Assembly (NCBI GenBank): GCA_963794955.1
Contig: CAWCGF010000003.1
Location: 62,001 to 126,000, forward strand
Length of the DNA: 64,000 nt
Direction: 5' to 3'
Origin: JAFDVL01 sp963794955
GTDB taxonomy: Bacteria > Acidobacteriota > Blastocatellia > RBC074
Shown here: piece after piece, positions 56,291 through 64,000 of the stretch
Layout of the letters: each line of letters begins with the position of its first letter
Position numbering within the stretch: position 1 is the stretch's first letter
Translations under genes and position numbers: made by a program
The notes under the pieces: model-generated
Seen by the model: only the letters and a program-made list of their open reading frames with translations
What the model was told of the DNA's origin: nothing
Database searches by the model: none

Positions 56291-56686
56291 AGTTTTTCTA
56301 TTGATAACTTCTCAGATTTCCCCTTTAATCAATTGTCCTATACGACCCGTGTCGTAGTTGCCTCAAAGTGGAGAAAAACAACTATCCTTCCCAGATTATT
56401 CAGAGCAGGTTACCAACTAGGAAGGGACAGAGGAGTCCGTATTGATTTTGGGCAATGTAATTCGAACCATCTCCAAATGTATGAGAGATTAGGATATAGG
56501 CGATTCTGTAAAGGATTCTTTGCTTCAGATGTGGGTTATCAAATTCCTTTGGTTCTTGTGGCAGATGATATTGGACATCTTCGAAAAGTTCGATCAATTT
56601 TTACTCCTACTGCAGCAGAATATGAAAATTCATCTGAATCTGCAAAGTGGTTTGCTGAGCGTTTTCCCAAAGTAGATTATGAATGA
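56291..56686 (+). pseudogene. Truncated FeeM-like GNAT acyltransferase (C-terminal half)
   Basis: A ~130-codon frame without a usual start codon. TTRVVVASKWRKTTILPRLF, RGVRIDFGQCNSNHLQMYER, LGYRRFCKGFFASDVGYQIP and RKVRSIF align with the C-terminal half of the FeeM-like gene at 54423 (STKLMVSQHYR, IDCNDHLFSFFIYLGYRDF, VIPMILVLSDEAHLERVRS). The N-terminal half, which holds the RYEVY block, is missing. It follows the duplicated end of an HDO gene, so it appears to be the remains of a second FeeM-HDO unit. Confidence 0.7.
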
Positions 56687-56727
56687 GAATTTTCTTTTGC
56701 ACAGAATAAATCGGTAATAAGTCCAAA

Positions 56728-57299
56728 ATGAAAATACTAATCCTTCTCTCTTTTTTATCCTGCTTTGGAAGCTTTGTATGGGCGATGTTTTATTTTTTTA
56801 AGACCGTTTATAATTGCCCTTATGGTGTGAAAATAATCCAAATTGTAGGTTCAATTTGCTTGGTAAGCCATTTAGTAGCACTGATTTTCTCCGAGAGTTC
56901 ATGTGCTAAAGGGTTTCTTAGCCTTGGTATTTATGCGCTATCTCTTGGGTTGTTTTGGAGTTGTATTTATACAAACAAGCATAACGCCCTTTTCATGCTT
57001 TTAGCATAGATATTCCTAAACATCTCGTACAAGGTGGTCCATACCGGATTATTCGCCATCCATTTTATGTCTCCTATTCTCTCGCTTGGATTGCAGGATA
57101 TGTTGCGTCTGGTGTGCATATATTACTTCTTACGCTTATTGTGATGCTAACAATATATTACAGGGGAGCTTGCAAGGAAGAAGCAAAGTTTTTGGAAAGC
57201 TCGCTTCGGCAGAGCTACCTAAGCTATAAAGCTTCAACAGGAATGTTTTTCCCTCGCTTATTCCGATTAACTCGAAACAAACCTAGAGCCTGTAATTAA
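56728..57299 (+). CDS. ICMT/PEMT-like membrane methyltransferase, one apparent frameshift
   Basis: The first frame, MKILILLSFLSCFGSFVWAM, gives ~90 residues with three hydrophobic segments and ends at 57009. The second frame continues SIDIPKHLVQGGPYRIIRHP, FYVSYSLAWIAGY, the C-terminal signature GPYRxxRHPxY of isoprenylcysteine carboxyl methyltransferase-like proteins, to 57299. Adding one T to CTTTTAGC joins both into 190 residues, normal for the family. These enzymes use S-adenosylmethionine for methylation of a lipophilic carboxylate, sulfide or amine. AT-rich like its neighbours. Confidence 0.7.
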
Positions 57300-57501
57300 T
57301 TTTGGTTTCCAAAACTATTGATTTTCCTAGCAAATTCACAATTCGTCATGGCGGCAACATACTTTTTGAGATATTCGAGTAAATTGTCAATTATAAAAAG
57401 CCTGCAAATTGCTGGTTTTATTGGTCATAACTTAATTACAGGCTCTAGCGCTACCGCGACTAAACCCGCTCCAGGCGAATATAAAGAGAGGTAAAGAACA
57501 T

Positions 57502-58242
57502 ATGTTTTCTGGCAGAAGAATCATTGTAACGGGAGCAAGTCGCGGAATCGGTCGTGAGGTCGCTATTGAGTGCGCGAAGAAAGGTGCCATTGTCGGGGCC
57601 TGCTACCTTCACTCTGAAGTTGAGGCTGAAACTTTGCGGGACTTATATCCAGAAAACATACGGTTGCTTCGCTTTGATATTCGCGATTGCGAGGCCACAA
57701 AACATGCCATCGATAGATTCGCGGAGGCAGAAGGCGGTGTTGAAGGATTGGTGAATAATGCAGGTATCGGAGGCAAACCATATCTTCTACTGCGTGGTTC
57801 GTATGAGCGGATACTCGACATCATTCAAGTCAATCTGGTGGGGCCAATAATGTGCACTAAGGCTGTAATACCTCACTTCTTGAAAAATAATGGTGGAACC
57901 ATTGTCAACATAAGCTCTGTTTCTGCGACACGTCCTAGAAGTGGCATGATCCCATACGCGGCGTCGAAGGGAGGAGTAGAGTCCTTTACTTATGCCATCG
58001 CCAAAGAATACGGATCAAGGGGAATCCGGGCGAACGCGGTTCGCTTGGGTCCAGTTCGGACAAAAATGATCAATGATCTGTCGCATGAAGCACAAGAAGC
58101 GCTGCTGCAAGATACTCTTGTGAAAAACATTCCCGGTCCAGAGGGTATTGCAGGGTTTATTGTGACGCTACTCTCACCCGAGCAGTCCTCATACATAACG
58201 GGAAGTGTATTGACTGTAGATGGTGGCTTCCTCGTCAAGTAG
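57502..58242 (+). CDS. FabG-like short-chain dehydrogenase/reductase
   Basis: A 246-residue classical SDR. VTGASRGIGREVAIECAKKG binds NADP(H); VNNAGIGG; Ser in NISSVSATRPRSG; the YAASK catalytic pair; the C-terminus GSVLTVDGGFLVK. It belongs to the 3-oxoacyl-ACP reductase-like group. A ribosome-binding AGAGAGGTAAAG precedes ATG 57502. In this cluster it may reduce a keto group of the acyl product, as in other T_hemolysin neighbourhoods; that is inference. About 200 non-coding bases lie upstream. Confidence 0.88.
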   Translation: MFSGRRIIVTGASRGIGREVAIECAKKGAIVGACYLHSEVEAETLRDLYPENIRLLRFDIRDCEATKHAIDRFAEAEGGVEGLVNNAGIGGKPYLLLRGSYERILDIIQVNLVGPIMCTKAVIPHFLKNNGGTIVNISSVSATRPRSGMIPYAASKGGVESFTYAIAKEYGSRGIRANAVRLGPVRTKMINDLSHEAQEALLQDTLVKNIPGPEGIAGFIVTLLSPEQSSYITGSVLTVDGGFLVK

Positions 58243-58272
58243 GACGGATTTACGCTGCGAAGGAGAAAAAGA

Positions 58273-59017
58273 ATGAGAATTGAAGTGCTAGGCCAAGATT
58301 GCTTTACCTCCTCAAAGTTGATTACGGAACTGCATCAATTGCTTGCCCCCAGTTTTGAAGAACCAGCCCTAGTGCTTCAAAGGGCTATGGAAAAAAGTTC
58401 ACGGTTATATCTGGGTAAAGACGCCACGGGACGTGTTGTCAGTTTTTTCTTTTGCGATTTTGGATACTCATTTAATTGTGGCGGGCAGCCCTCTTCCGAG
58501 CCTGTATTTGGGGTTAAGTGGCACACTCCAGGAATTGAAAGCAATAGGAGCTGCTCTGCCCCTTTATAGTTTGTGTATTGCAGACGCCGCCGACTGGGAG
58601 GCTCGCACCGGAAAGAAACTCTGGATTTGGGGGGCCACTGCTAACACAGCAGTGTTGAGAGCCGTGTACAAGTACCTGTCCTCAATCAGTCCAAGGCTCG
58701 ATGGCACGTACTCATCTGAGTCCAGAGTACTCGCACAAGCCCTTCGTGAGCATTTAAAAGCGCCGATGCTACCGTCTGATCACCCGTTTCTCCTTCGCCA
58801 AGCATTCAGTGACTATCGGCATACTGAAGCAGAGGCAAGACGCATACAACAGGCGAATCGCGAAGACTCATTTGTGCTTGTTCGCGAACTTGACATTCTC
58901 AATTGCAACTCTGTTCTCTTCGTATGTCAAACAGGAGTGAAGCTACCTCCGTTCCACACAAGAGCCCAGGTGAAGGTCGTACAGCCGGAGGGTTGTTTGA
59001 CGACTCCTCACGACTGA
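58273..59017 (+). CDS. Unknown island protein, GNAT-like, one apparent frameshift
   Basis: The first frame (MRIEVLGQDCFTSSKLITEL, YLGKDATGRVVSF) merges into the second (FAILDTHLIVAGSPLPSLYL, GLSGTLQELKAIGAALPLYS, WIWGATANTAVLRAVYKYLS) after removing one T from the T6 run near 58445; together about 247 residues. The middle (GLSGTLQELKAIG, WIWGATANTAVLRAV) looks like a GNAT acetyltransferase core, but I cannot assign it firmly. No signal peptide. It lies 30 bases after the SDR gene and is probably in the same transcript. Confidence 0.5.
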
Positions 59018-59118
59018 GCATGGCAGCCTCGTCAATGATAAAACTTGTCGAGCAGTTGAAATCTCGTTGCTAACTGCTTGAAAAGCTTACAAAGTCTACA
59101 GCCAGAAGGGAAAGTAAT

Positions 59119-59868
59119 ATGCAGAACACGATTATGGAAAAGTACGAACAACTCATGAGTCCCGCTCGTCAGCGATTTGAGACGAGCTATGGTGTGGCCA
59201 GACTTCTTGAGGAAAATATAGAGCCGAAATATCTTGAACTATTTCTCGTGTATTTCTGTGCCATCGGCGCACAGATGACAGAGCCTGTTGAAGGATGGAT
59301 TCGCAGAGCGGGTGAGAGTTGCTCAGCACTCGGCCTAAAGGAAATAGGCGACGCCCTGCAACGTCAGGCAAAATCAGAGGCCGGGCATGACTTATTGATG
59401 CTGGCAGATGTTAAGTCCTTAGTTCAGCGGTGGAACAACCGCAATGTTTGGCAGTTAGATTTGGAGCATTTCTTAAATCTATCGCAAACACCAGGTGTGG
59501 CCAAATATGTTGAAGTCCATGAAGATAATATTAATGGGACATCTCCATATGCACAAATAGCGATTGAGTATGAGATTGAAAATCTTACTTTACAATACGG
59601 CGAAAAACTCATTACACGGTGCATTCGTCTTTGTGGGAACGATGTGATTGCCTGCCTGACTTTTTTGACGAAACACATTGAGTTGGATAGTGGTCACACA
59701 AAGTACAATGCCCGAGAATTAGCCAAGGTGATTACAGAGAATCCGTCCTCTTTACAACCGATGGTCTCCGCTGGTTCTGCAGCGCTTGATGCCTATGGCC
59801 TTTTTATCTCAGACTGTCTTGGACATGCCAAGGATCATCTTACCCAACTTGCACAGTTAAAGAGTTGA
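59119..59868 (+). CDS. Heme-oxygenase-like diiron protein (HDO/TenA-like) 2
   Basis: A 249-residue helical protein. The ligand set matches the first HDO in spacing: Glu55/58 (TEPVEGW), ExxH at 87-90 (SEAGHDLLMLADV), Glu150 (AIEYEIENL) and HxxxDxxH at 186-193 (KHIELDSGHTKYN). Overall identity to HDO1 is low. AGAAGGGAAAG precedes ATG 59119. Two different HDO enzymes in one cluster suggest two oxidative steps or a heteromer. The gene is followed by the three exporter genes. Confidence 0.72.
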   Translation: MQNTIMEKYEQLMSPARQRFETSYGVARLLEENIEPKYLELFLVYFCAIGAQMTEPVEGWIRRAGESCSALGLKEIGDALQRQAKSEAGHDLLMLADVKSLVQRWNNRNVWQLDLEHFLNLSQTPGVAKYVEVHEDNINGTSPYAQIAIEYEIENLTLQYGEKLITRCIRLCGNDVIACLTFLTKHIELDSGHTKYNARELAKVITENPSSLQPMVSAGSAALDAYGLFISDCLGHAKDHLTQLAQLKS

Positions 59869-59963
59869 CGACGCAGTAGGAACGAAAGGGATAGGAACTC
59901 TCTGGCGGGCCTGACAACTCCAAGTATCTGCCAGGCAAAGGTTTACTAATCAAAACTTAGATT

Positions 59964-61082
59964 ATGAAAATAGCCTGGAGAAACTTGATCCATAATCGTT
60001 TTCGTTTCACCGTAACGATTTTAGGGATTGCCTTTGCTATTTTTCTGATGATCTTTCAAGGCAGTTTATTGGCTGGATTCCTTCGTGCGTCATCGAAAGG
60101 CGTTGAAGCAACTGATTGTGATTTGTGGATTACGGCCCGTGGGGTACAGTGCTTTGAGTTCCCTACTCCTATTCCAAGTCGCTTTCGAGAGATCGCACTA
60201 GGTATCCCTGGTGTTTTCAAGGTTCATCGGATTGCCTTGGGACCTGCCATCTGGCAAAGACCAACAGGCATTGGGCAAACAATACTTATGATTGGCGCTG
60301 AGGCGGGTATAGGAAGTGCTTTTCCTATTCCATATCTACAAGCAACTTCAACTGCAACGATGCACGAATCTGTTCTAGTTGACGAAAGTAATGCCCAATT
60401 ATTGGAAGTAGTAACTGTCCCGTTAGAGATTGAGATTAATCATCAACGCGCCTACACGAGAAAGGTCATTAGTGGGTTCGGCTCATTTATTGGTAGCCCT
60501 TATGTATTTACAACTTACGCAGATTCGGTGAAATATCTAAGGCTCAAATCCGAAGAAACCTCTTATTTGGTAATTAAAGTGCAAGAGGGCAGTAATATTA
60601 AAGAGGTTCAGTCCCAATTAAGACATAAACTCCCTGAGATTGATGTATGGACCAAAGATGAGTTTGCAAAACAGTCACAAAACTTCTGGGTAGCGCAAAC
60701 AGGGGCAGGGGCTGCACTTATGACAGCGGCATTTTTAGGTTTTCTTGTTGGGTTAATGGTCGTTTCGCAAAATATCTACGCAATAACGATGGAAAACCTC
60801 GAAGAATTTGCAACGCTGAAAGCCCTTGGTGCAACTCCTTCATACATCAGACGATTAGTCCTAACACAGGCGCTGTTTTGTGGAGTTGTGGGTTCCATCA
60901 TCGGCTTAACAACTGCTGTTCCAACCATTCGGTTAGCACGCAATTTTATTCCCTGGGCTTATACCCCAGTATGGCTGCCAATAAGTATGATTGGAGTCGG
61001 ACTGGTGATGTGCGCCTTTGCTTCTACTATCTCTATTAGGCAAGTTTTGAAACTTGATCCTGCGAGGGTTTTTCGTGCATAA
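59964..61082 (+). CDS. DevC-type FtsX-like ABC permease
   Basis: A 372-residue permease. First transmembrane helix FTVTILGIAFAIFLMIFQGS; a ~220-residue extracytoplasmic loop; three helices in the C-terminal third (AAFLGFLVGLMVVSQNIYAI, VVGSIIGLTTAVPTI, ISMIGVGLVMCAFAST), with the FtsX signature ENLEEFATLKALGATPSYIR. The short N-terminal loop and C-terminal EFATLKALGA are like DevC of heterocyst glycolipid exporters. The stop overlaps the start of the ATPase. It forms a tripartite efflux system with the two following genes. Confidence 0.85.
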   Translation: MKIAWRNLIHNRFRFTVTILGIAFAIFLMIFQGSLLAGFLRASSKGVEATDCDLWITARGVQCFEFPTPIPSRFREIALGIPGVFKVHRIALGPAIWQRPTGIGQTILMIGAEAGIGSAFPIPYLQATSTATMHESVLVDESNAQLLEVVTVPLEIEINHQRAYTRKVISGFGSFIGSPYVFTTYADSVKYLRLKSEETSYLVIKVQEGSNIKEVQSQLRHKLPEIDVWTKDEFAKQSQNFWVAQTGAGAALMTAAFLGFLVGLMVVSQNIYAITMENLEEFATLKALGATPSYIRRLVLTQALFCGVVGSIIGLTTAVPTIRLARNFIPWAYTPVWLPISMIGVGLVMCAFASTISIRQVLKLDPARVFRA

Positions 61083-61782
61083 CGATTATATATCTTTAGA
61101 ACAGGTTGGAGTGTCGTTCGGACGTGGCTCAGCACGCATTCATGCTCTAAGTGATATAACTTTACAGCTCGCGCCAGAGGGGTTGACCTTAGTGATTGGG
61201 CCATCAGGTAGTGGTAAAACAACCCTTTTATCTATGCTTGGCTGTCTGCTCAAACCCGACACTGGGTTCGTATCGCTACTAGGTAATCAACTTAATAAGT
61301 TATCCCAAAAAGAGCTTTGTCAGCTTCGTAATCACCAAATTGGTTATGTCTTTCAAGCGTTTCGGCTGTTTAAATCCCTGACTGCGTTGGAAAACGTTAT
61401 GCTCTCGCTAGAATTAGCGGGGGTACCCCGCCGTGCCACGCGTACACGAGCAGCTGATGCGCTAGCAAGCATCGAACTGGGTAACAAACTCCACTTAAAA
61501 CCAGATGAACTTAGTGGAGGTGAAAAACAACGAGTTGCCATTGCGCGAGCCTTAACCAAAAATCCACCCATAATTCTCGCTGATGAGCCAACAGCCTCTT
61601 TAGATGCAACATCAGGTTTACAGATCGCGGAAATGCTCCAACAAATAGCAGAGCGTGATCGTCGCGTTGTTATTGTAGTGAGTCACGATCCGCGCCTTAA
61701 GGCCTATGCAAAACGGATTATTCAAATTGAAGATGGACGCATAATTAGTGATAGCAGGAAGGAACAAGCCTTAGATGAGTGA
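61075..61782 (+). CDS. DevA-type ABC transporter ATPase
   Basis: A 235-residue ATPase. Walker A GPSGSGKTT, Q-loop YVFQAFRLF, signature LSGGEKQRVAIARAL, Walker B IILADEPTASLD, H-loop VVSHD. It is close to LolD/MacB/DevA export ATPases. GTG 61075 overlaps the permease stop (TGCATAA) by 8 bases; an alternative start codon lies at 61054. The stop overlaps the next start by 8 bases, so all three genes are translationally coupled. Confidence 0.92.
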   Translation: MHNDYISLEQVGVSFGRGSARIHALSDITLQLAPEGLTLVIGPSGSGKTTLLSMLGCLLKPDTGFVSLLGNQLNKLSQKELCQLRNHQIGYVFQAFRLFKSLTALENVMLSLELAGVPRRATRTRAADALASIELGNKLHLKPDELSGGEKQRVAIARALTKNPPIILADEPTASLDATSGLQIAEMLQQIAERDRRVVIVVSHDPRLKAYAKRIIQIEDGRIISDSRKEQALDE

Positions 61783-62929
61783 AATGTATTTACTAATCAA
61801 ACAGAAAAAACGGCGTTGGCTCTGGTATGGGGCCAGCCTGCTTGTCGTCCTTGCGTCGCTCTTGTTCATTCCACGAACACGGCAAGCGCAACAGATCGCC
61901 TCACCTGCTGACAATAGTGCGCCAGCAACACCGAAGCAGGAAATAACCTTGGCGTGTCCCGGTCGTATCGAGGCCGTTAGTGAAACGGTGCAGGTGGGTG
62001 CAGGCATTGACGGCTTATTGAAAGCGGTGCTGGTGCGCGAAGGCGAGCAAGTCCGAGCCGGGCAGGAGATAGCCATTATTGATTGCGCTGATTTGGAAGC
62101 TGAACGGCAAGCAGCCTTGGCTGCAGCAGAAAGCGCCCGCCAAACACGCGCTCGGCTATTGCGTGGCAGTCGTACAGAAGAGCGGCGCGTTGCTGCGAGT
62201 CAAACTATTGCAGCAGAAGCACGATTAATTCAAGCGCGGCAGTCGTTCGCAAGAACCGAAAAGCTGTTTCAATCAGGTGATATTTCCGCTGAAACTCATG
62301 AACGGATCGCCCGTGATTTGCGTGTCGCCGAAGCAGCGATGACCGCAGCTACCGATCAGGAAAAACTCATAAATGCCGAGCCGCTCCCGGAAGAACTCGC
62401 CAAAATCGAAGCCGATATTAAAGGAGCAGAAGAACGCATTCGTAACATTTCGGAACGGTTGAAGAAATGCTCCCTCAAATCGCCCATCGGTGGCAGCGTG
62501 TTGCGTGTGCATGTGAAGCCAGGCGAGATGGTCAGCACGGTTTATCCGCAACCGATCATGAGCATCGCCGATACTTCCGTCTGGCGTGTGCGGGCCGAGG
62601 TGGATGAGCGCGATTTGATGCGCATTCAAACCAGGCAGCCGGTTCTCATCCAATCAGATGCCTTCGCGGGCAATCAACTGCACGGCACGGTCGCCCAATT
62701 GGGCGCGACAATGGGGCGCAAGCAAGTTCGCACAGGCGATCCAGCCGAAAAGAGCGACCGCGATATATTGGAAGTGCTAATTGATCTATCGCCAACTGAC
62801 AGCAAGTTTCTTGTGGTCGGTTTACGTGTTACTGTCCAATTCCTGGTGCCCGCTCCTCTGCAAAACGGACACAAGACAGTGATGAGCAACACGGTGCTTG
62901 CAATTCCTGTCATCACACCGGTTTGTTAG
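61775..62929 (+). CDS. DevB/HlyD-type membrane fusion protein
   Basis: A 384-residue protein. N-terminal anchor LWYGASLLVVLASLLF, then the biotinyl-lipoyl half (GRIEAVSETVQVGAGIDGLL, VLVREGEQVRAGQEIAII), a long coiled-coil hairpin (~95-225, RQAALAAAESARQTRARLLR), the second half (SLKSPIGGSVLRVHVKPGEM) and beta-barrel. It spans the periplasm to an outer-membrane channel. Its base composition is closer to the host flanks than that of the other island genes, so the island edge may run through here. Paired with the permease and ATPase. Confidence 0.88.
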   Translation: MSEMYLLIKQKKRRWLWYGASLLVVLASLLFIPRTRQAQQIASPADNSAPATPKQEITLACPGRIEAVSETVQVGAGIDGLLKAVLVREGEQVRAGQEIAIIDCADLEAERQAALAAAESARQTRARLLRGSRTEERRVAASQTIAAEARLIQARQSFARTEKLFQSGDISAETHERIARDLRVAEAAMTAATDQEKLINAEPLPEELAKIEADIKGAEERIRNISERLKKCSLKSPIGGSVLRVHVKPGEMVSTVYPQPIMSIADTSVWRVRAEVDERDLMRIQTRQPVLIQSDAFAGNQLHGTVAQLGATMGRKQVRTGDPAEKSDRDILEVLIDLSPTDSKFLVVGLRVTVQFLVPAPLQNGHKTVMSNTVLAIPVITPVC

Positions 62930-62945
62930 CGATTGTAAAAAAGAA

Positions 62946-62989
62946 AATGCGCCAAGCTGCGAGCGGTCGTTCTCGCAGCTTGGCGCATT
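62946..62989. terminator. Hairpin terminator after the exporter genes
   Basis: AATGCGCCAAGCTGCGAG pairs with its perfect complement over 18 bp around an 8-base loop, between convergent genes. The T-tract is weak; the A-rich left flank could serve the minus strand as T-run. Confidence 0.82.
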
Positions 62990-63023
62990 GCTGAGCGCCT
63001 GGCTCCCCTATCAGGTGCTCAGC
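62990..63023. repeat. Second hairpin adjoining the terminator
   Basis: GCTGAGCGCCTG pairs with CAGGTGCTCAGC (one G-T) around a 10-base loop. Directly abuts the 62946 stem. Confidence 0.65.
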
Positions 63024-63046
63024 ACAGATTGCGATCTTTTCTTAAC

Positions 63047-64000
63047 TTACTGAATCGCAATCGTAACCTCATTGGCGCGGATCACATTGCCTTGTCCGTC
63101 GCTCACCTTCACCAGCAACGTGATGCTTTCGCCTGTAACCGCGTTATCCGGGATGCGGATATTCAATTGCTCGACTCCCACATACCTGGACTTTCCGGCG
63201 TATTCGACCTGCGCCTTCACGTCGCCAATCGTGACCTCGACATTTTCTGCCACGCCATTGCTGGAGTTGCCATCCGAATCCGGCGCGGCGCTGAAGCCCG
63301 TACCCCACAGCACCAGGTACAGCACCTCTCCGGCTTTGCGCACCAACGGAGCCGCTACGAATTTCTGCCGGTTTGCGTCGTAGCGCAGCAGCGGCTCTGT
63401 GACCTGTTCGCTATTGGCTTTGATGCGTGTTACGTAGCCCGCTGGAACGCCCTTGCCGTCAGCAGTGGCGGTGAACAAACTCGGTGCCGGGCCGGGCAGC
63501 GAGAGGGTGCCTTGTGCGACGACTTGATTGTCGCGCAGGACTTCGACTTTGGCTGTGCCAAATGCCGTGTTCTCAGGCACCTGGTAATTAACTTGCGTCG
63601 GCGAAACGAAGAACAGCGGAGCGGGTTTGCCATCCACCAACACCGTTATGTCGGCTAATGAGGTGGGCAGTGGCAGCGTCATTGCGATTTGCGTTTTGGT
63701 TGCCAGATTGCTGCCGAACGCAGCGATCAGCCCTTCCGCCGAACTTTCCTCCTGATAACCGCCCGCATTCAACGAAGTCAGGCGATTGATCGTTGTGAAG
63801 TTGCTGCTGCGTTTGAGTTCAATGGACACGGCGTCAATCGAACCATCGGCTTGCATTGCGCCCTTGACTTCGACCAGCGCACCGACGGCGATGTCCGCAT
63901 ATTCACGATGGAGGTCCGTGGTGCGGCTGACCCGTACCACGACGCGGTTATCCAGTTTCCAGTCGCCAACGAAGTTGCGCGTGTCGGGTAAGGCGCTGAT
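63047..64000 (-). CDS. TIGR03437-type domain protein with DUF5666-like segment, cut by window edge
   Basis: The frame is open to the right edge. The first residues visible (NFVGDWKLDNRVVVRV, GALVEVKGAMQADGSIDAVS) are like a DUF5666-type beta domain. The ~220-residue C-terminal domain follows: LIAAFGSNLA, PLFFVSPTQVNYQVPENTAF, VLWGTGFSAAPDSDGNSSNG, VGVEQLNIRIPDNAVTG. It corresponds to the TIGR03437-type C-terminus of the protein at 43136. The N-terminus is outside the window; probably exported. Confidence 0.82.
   Translation of the reverse strand: MSALPDTRNFVGDWKLDNRVVVRVSRTTDLHREYADIAVGALVEVKGAMQADGSIDAVSIELKRSSNFTTINRLTSLNAGGYQEESSAEGLIAAFGSNLATKTQIAMTLPLPTSLADITVLVDGKPAPLFFVSPTQVNYQVPENTAFGTAKVEVLRDNQVVAQGTLSLPGPAPSLFTATADGKGVPAGYVTRIKANSEQVTEPLLRYDANRQKFVAAPLVRKAGEVLYLVLWGTGFSAAPDSDGNSSNGVAENVEVTIGDVKAQVEYAGKSRYVGVEQLNIRIPDNAVTGESITLLVKVSDGQGNVIRANEVTIAIQ

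Noticed and set aside
63029..63658. 209-codon plus-strand frame at the right edge
   Set aside because: Antisense to the TIGR03437-type domain, which is recognisable on the minus strand.

Overview
The window looks like a chromosome segment of an acidobacterium, probably of the Blastocatellia type. Supporting signs are a moderately GC-rich background, an Oar-like TonB-dependent receptor with an N-terminal carboxypeptidase-regulatory domain, two proteins ending in the TIGR03437-type domain that is expanded in Acidobacteria, a PEP-CTERM protein, two Uma2-type nucleases, a Pkn-type kinase and a CadC-type regulator fused to TPRs. This is inference from gene content; there is no rRNA gene to confirm it.

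Layout. 1-5.9 kb (minus strand): an operon of a coiled-coil protein, two paired P-loop ATPases of the BrxD/DUF2791 kind, a frameshifted Rpn-type nuclease and an Lhr-like helicase that runs off the left edge. This is a candidate defence or DNA-processing cassette. 6.1-18 kb: housekeeping and envelope genes (lepA, Lon-N domain protein, TlpA-like lipoprotein, DUF4349, PEP-CTERM, endonuclease III, BON protein, SDR, dienelactone hydrolase, DUF1835, ROK). 18.4-23 kb: TonB receptor and amidohydrolase. 23.2-26.9 kb: heavily disrupted M48 peptidase and Ser/Thr kinase-TPR gene. 26.9-36 kb: ECF sigma factor, M20 amidohydrolase, DUF5685 protein with a cysteine-rich tail, cysteine-rich exported protein, GMC oxidoreductase. 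36.3-51.5 kb: monoheme c-type protein, pgk, tpiA, a protease-like protein that has lost its catalytic residues, Uma2 nucleases, a 1090-residue beta-propeller, NIPSNAP, SDR, MacB-like permease, CadC-TPR regulator.

51.9-62.9 kb is an accessory island, visibly AT-richer than the rest, entered through an IS5-type remnant and a MITE-like element with perfect 15-bp ends. It encodes a thermostable-hemolysin-family protein, a trimmed ANL (adenylation)-like protein, a FeeM/LuxI-like acyltransferase, two heme-oxygenase-like diiron proteins, an ICMT-like methyltransferase, a FabG-like reductase, an unknown protein and a DevC-DevA-DevB-type tripartite exporter. An attC-like site and a decayed partial duplication lie in the middle. 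The set reads as an undescribed pathway that makes and exports an acyl-derived small molecule. The right edge carries another TIGR03437 protein.

Two whole-window features matter for interpretation. First, at least seven otherwise good genes carry single-base indels, many in short homopolymers, including lepA; sequencing or assembly error is a serious alternative to real pseudogenes. Second, many intergenic gaps contain long, near-perfect palindromes built from short reiterated words (TCATTGG, GGTCGGTGG, AGCAAACTGGCAAGTTTGCT).
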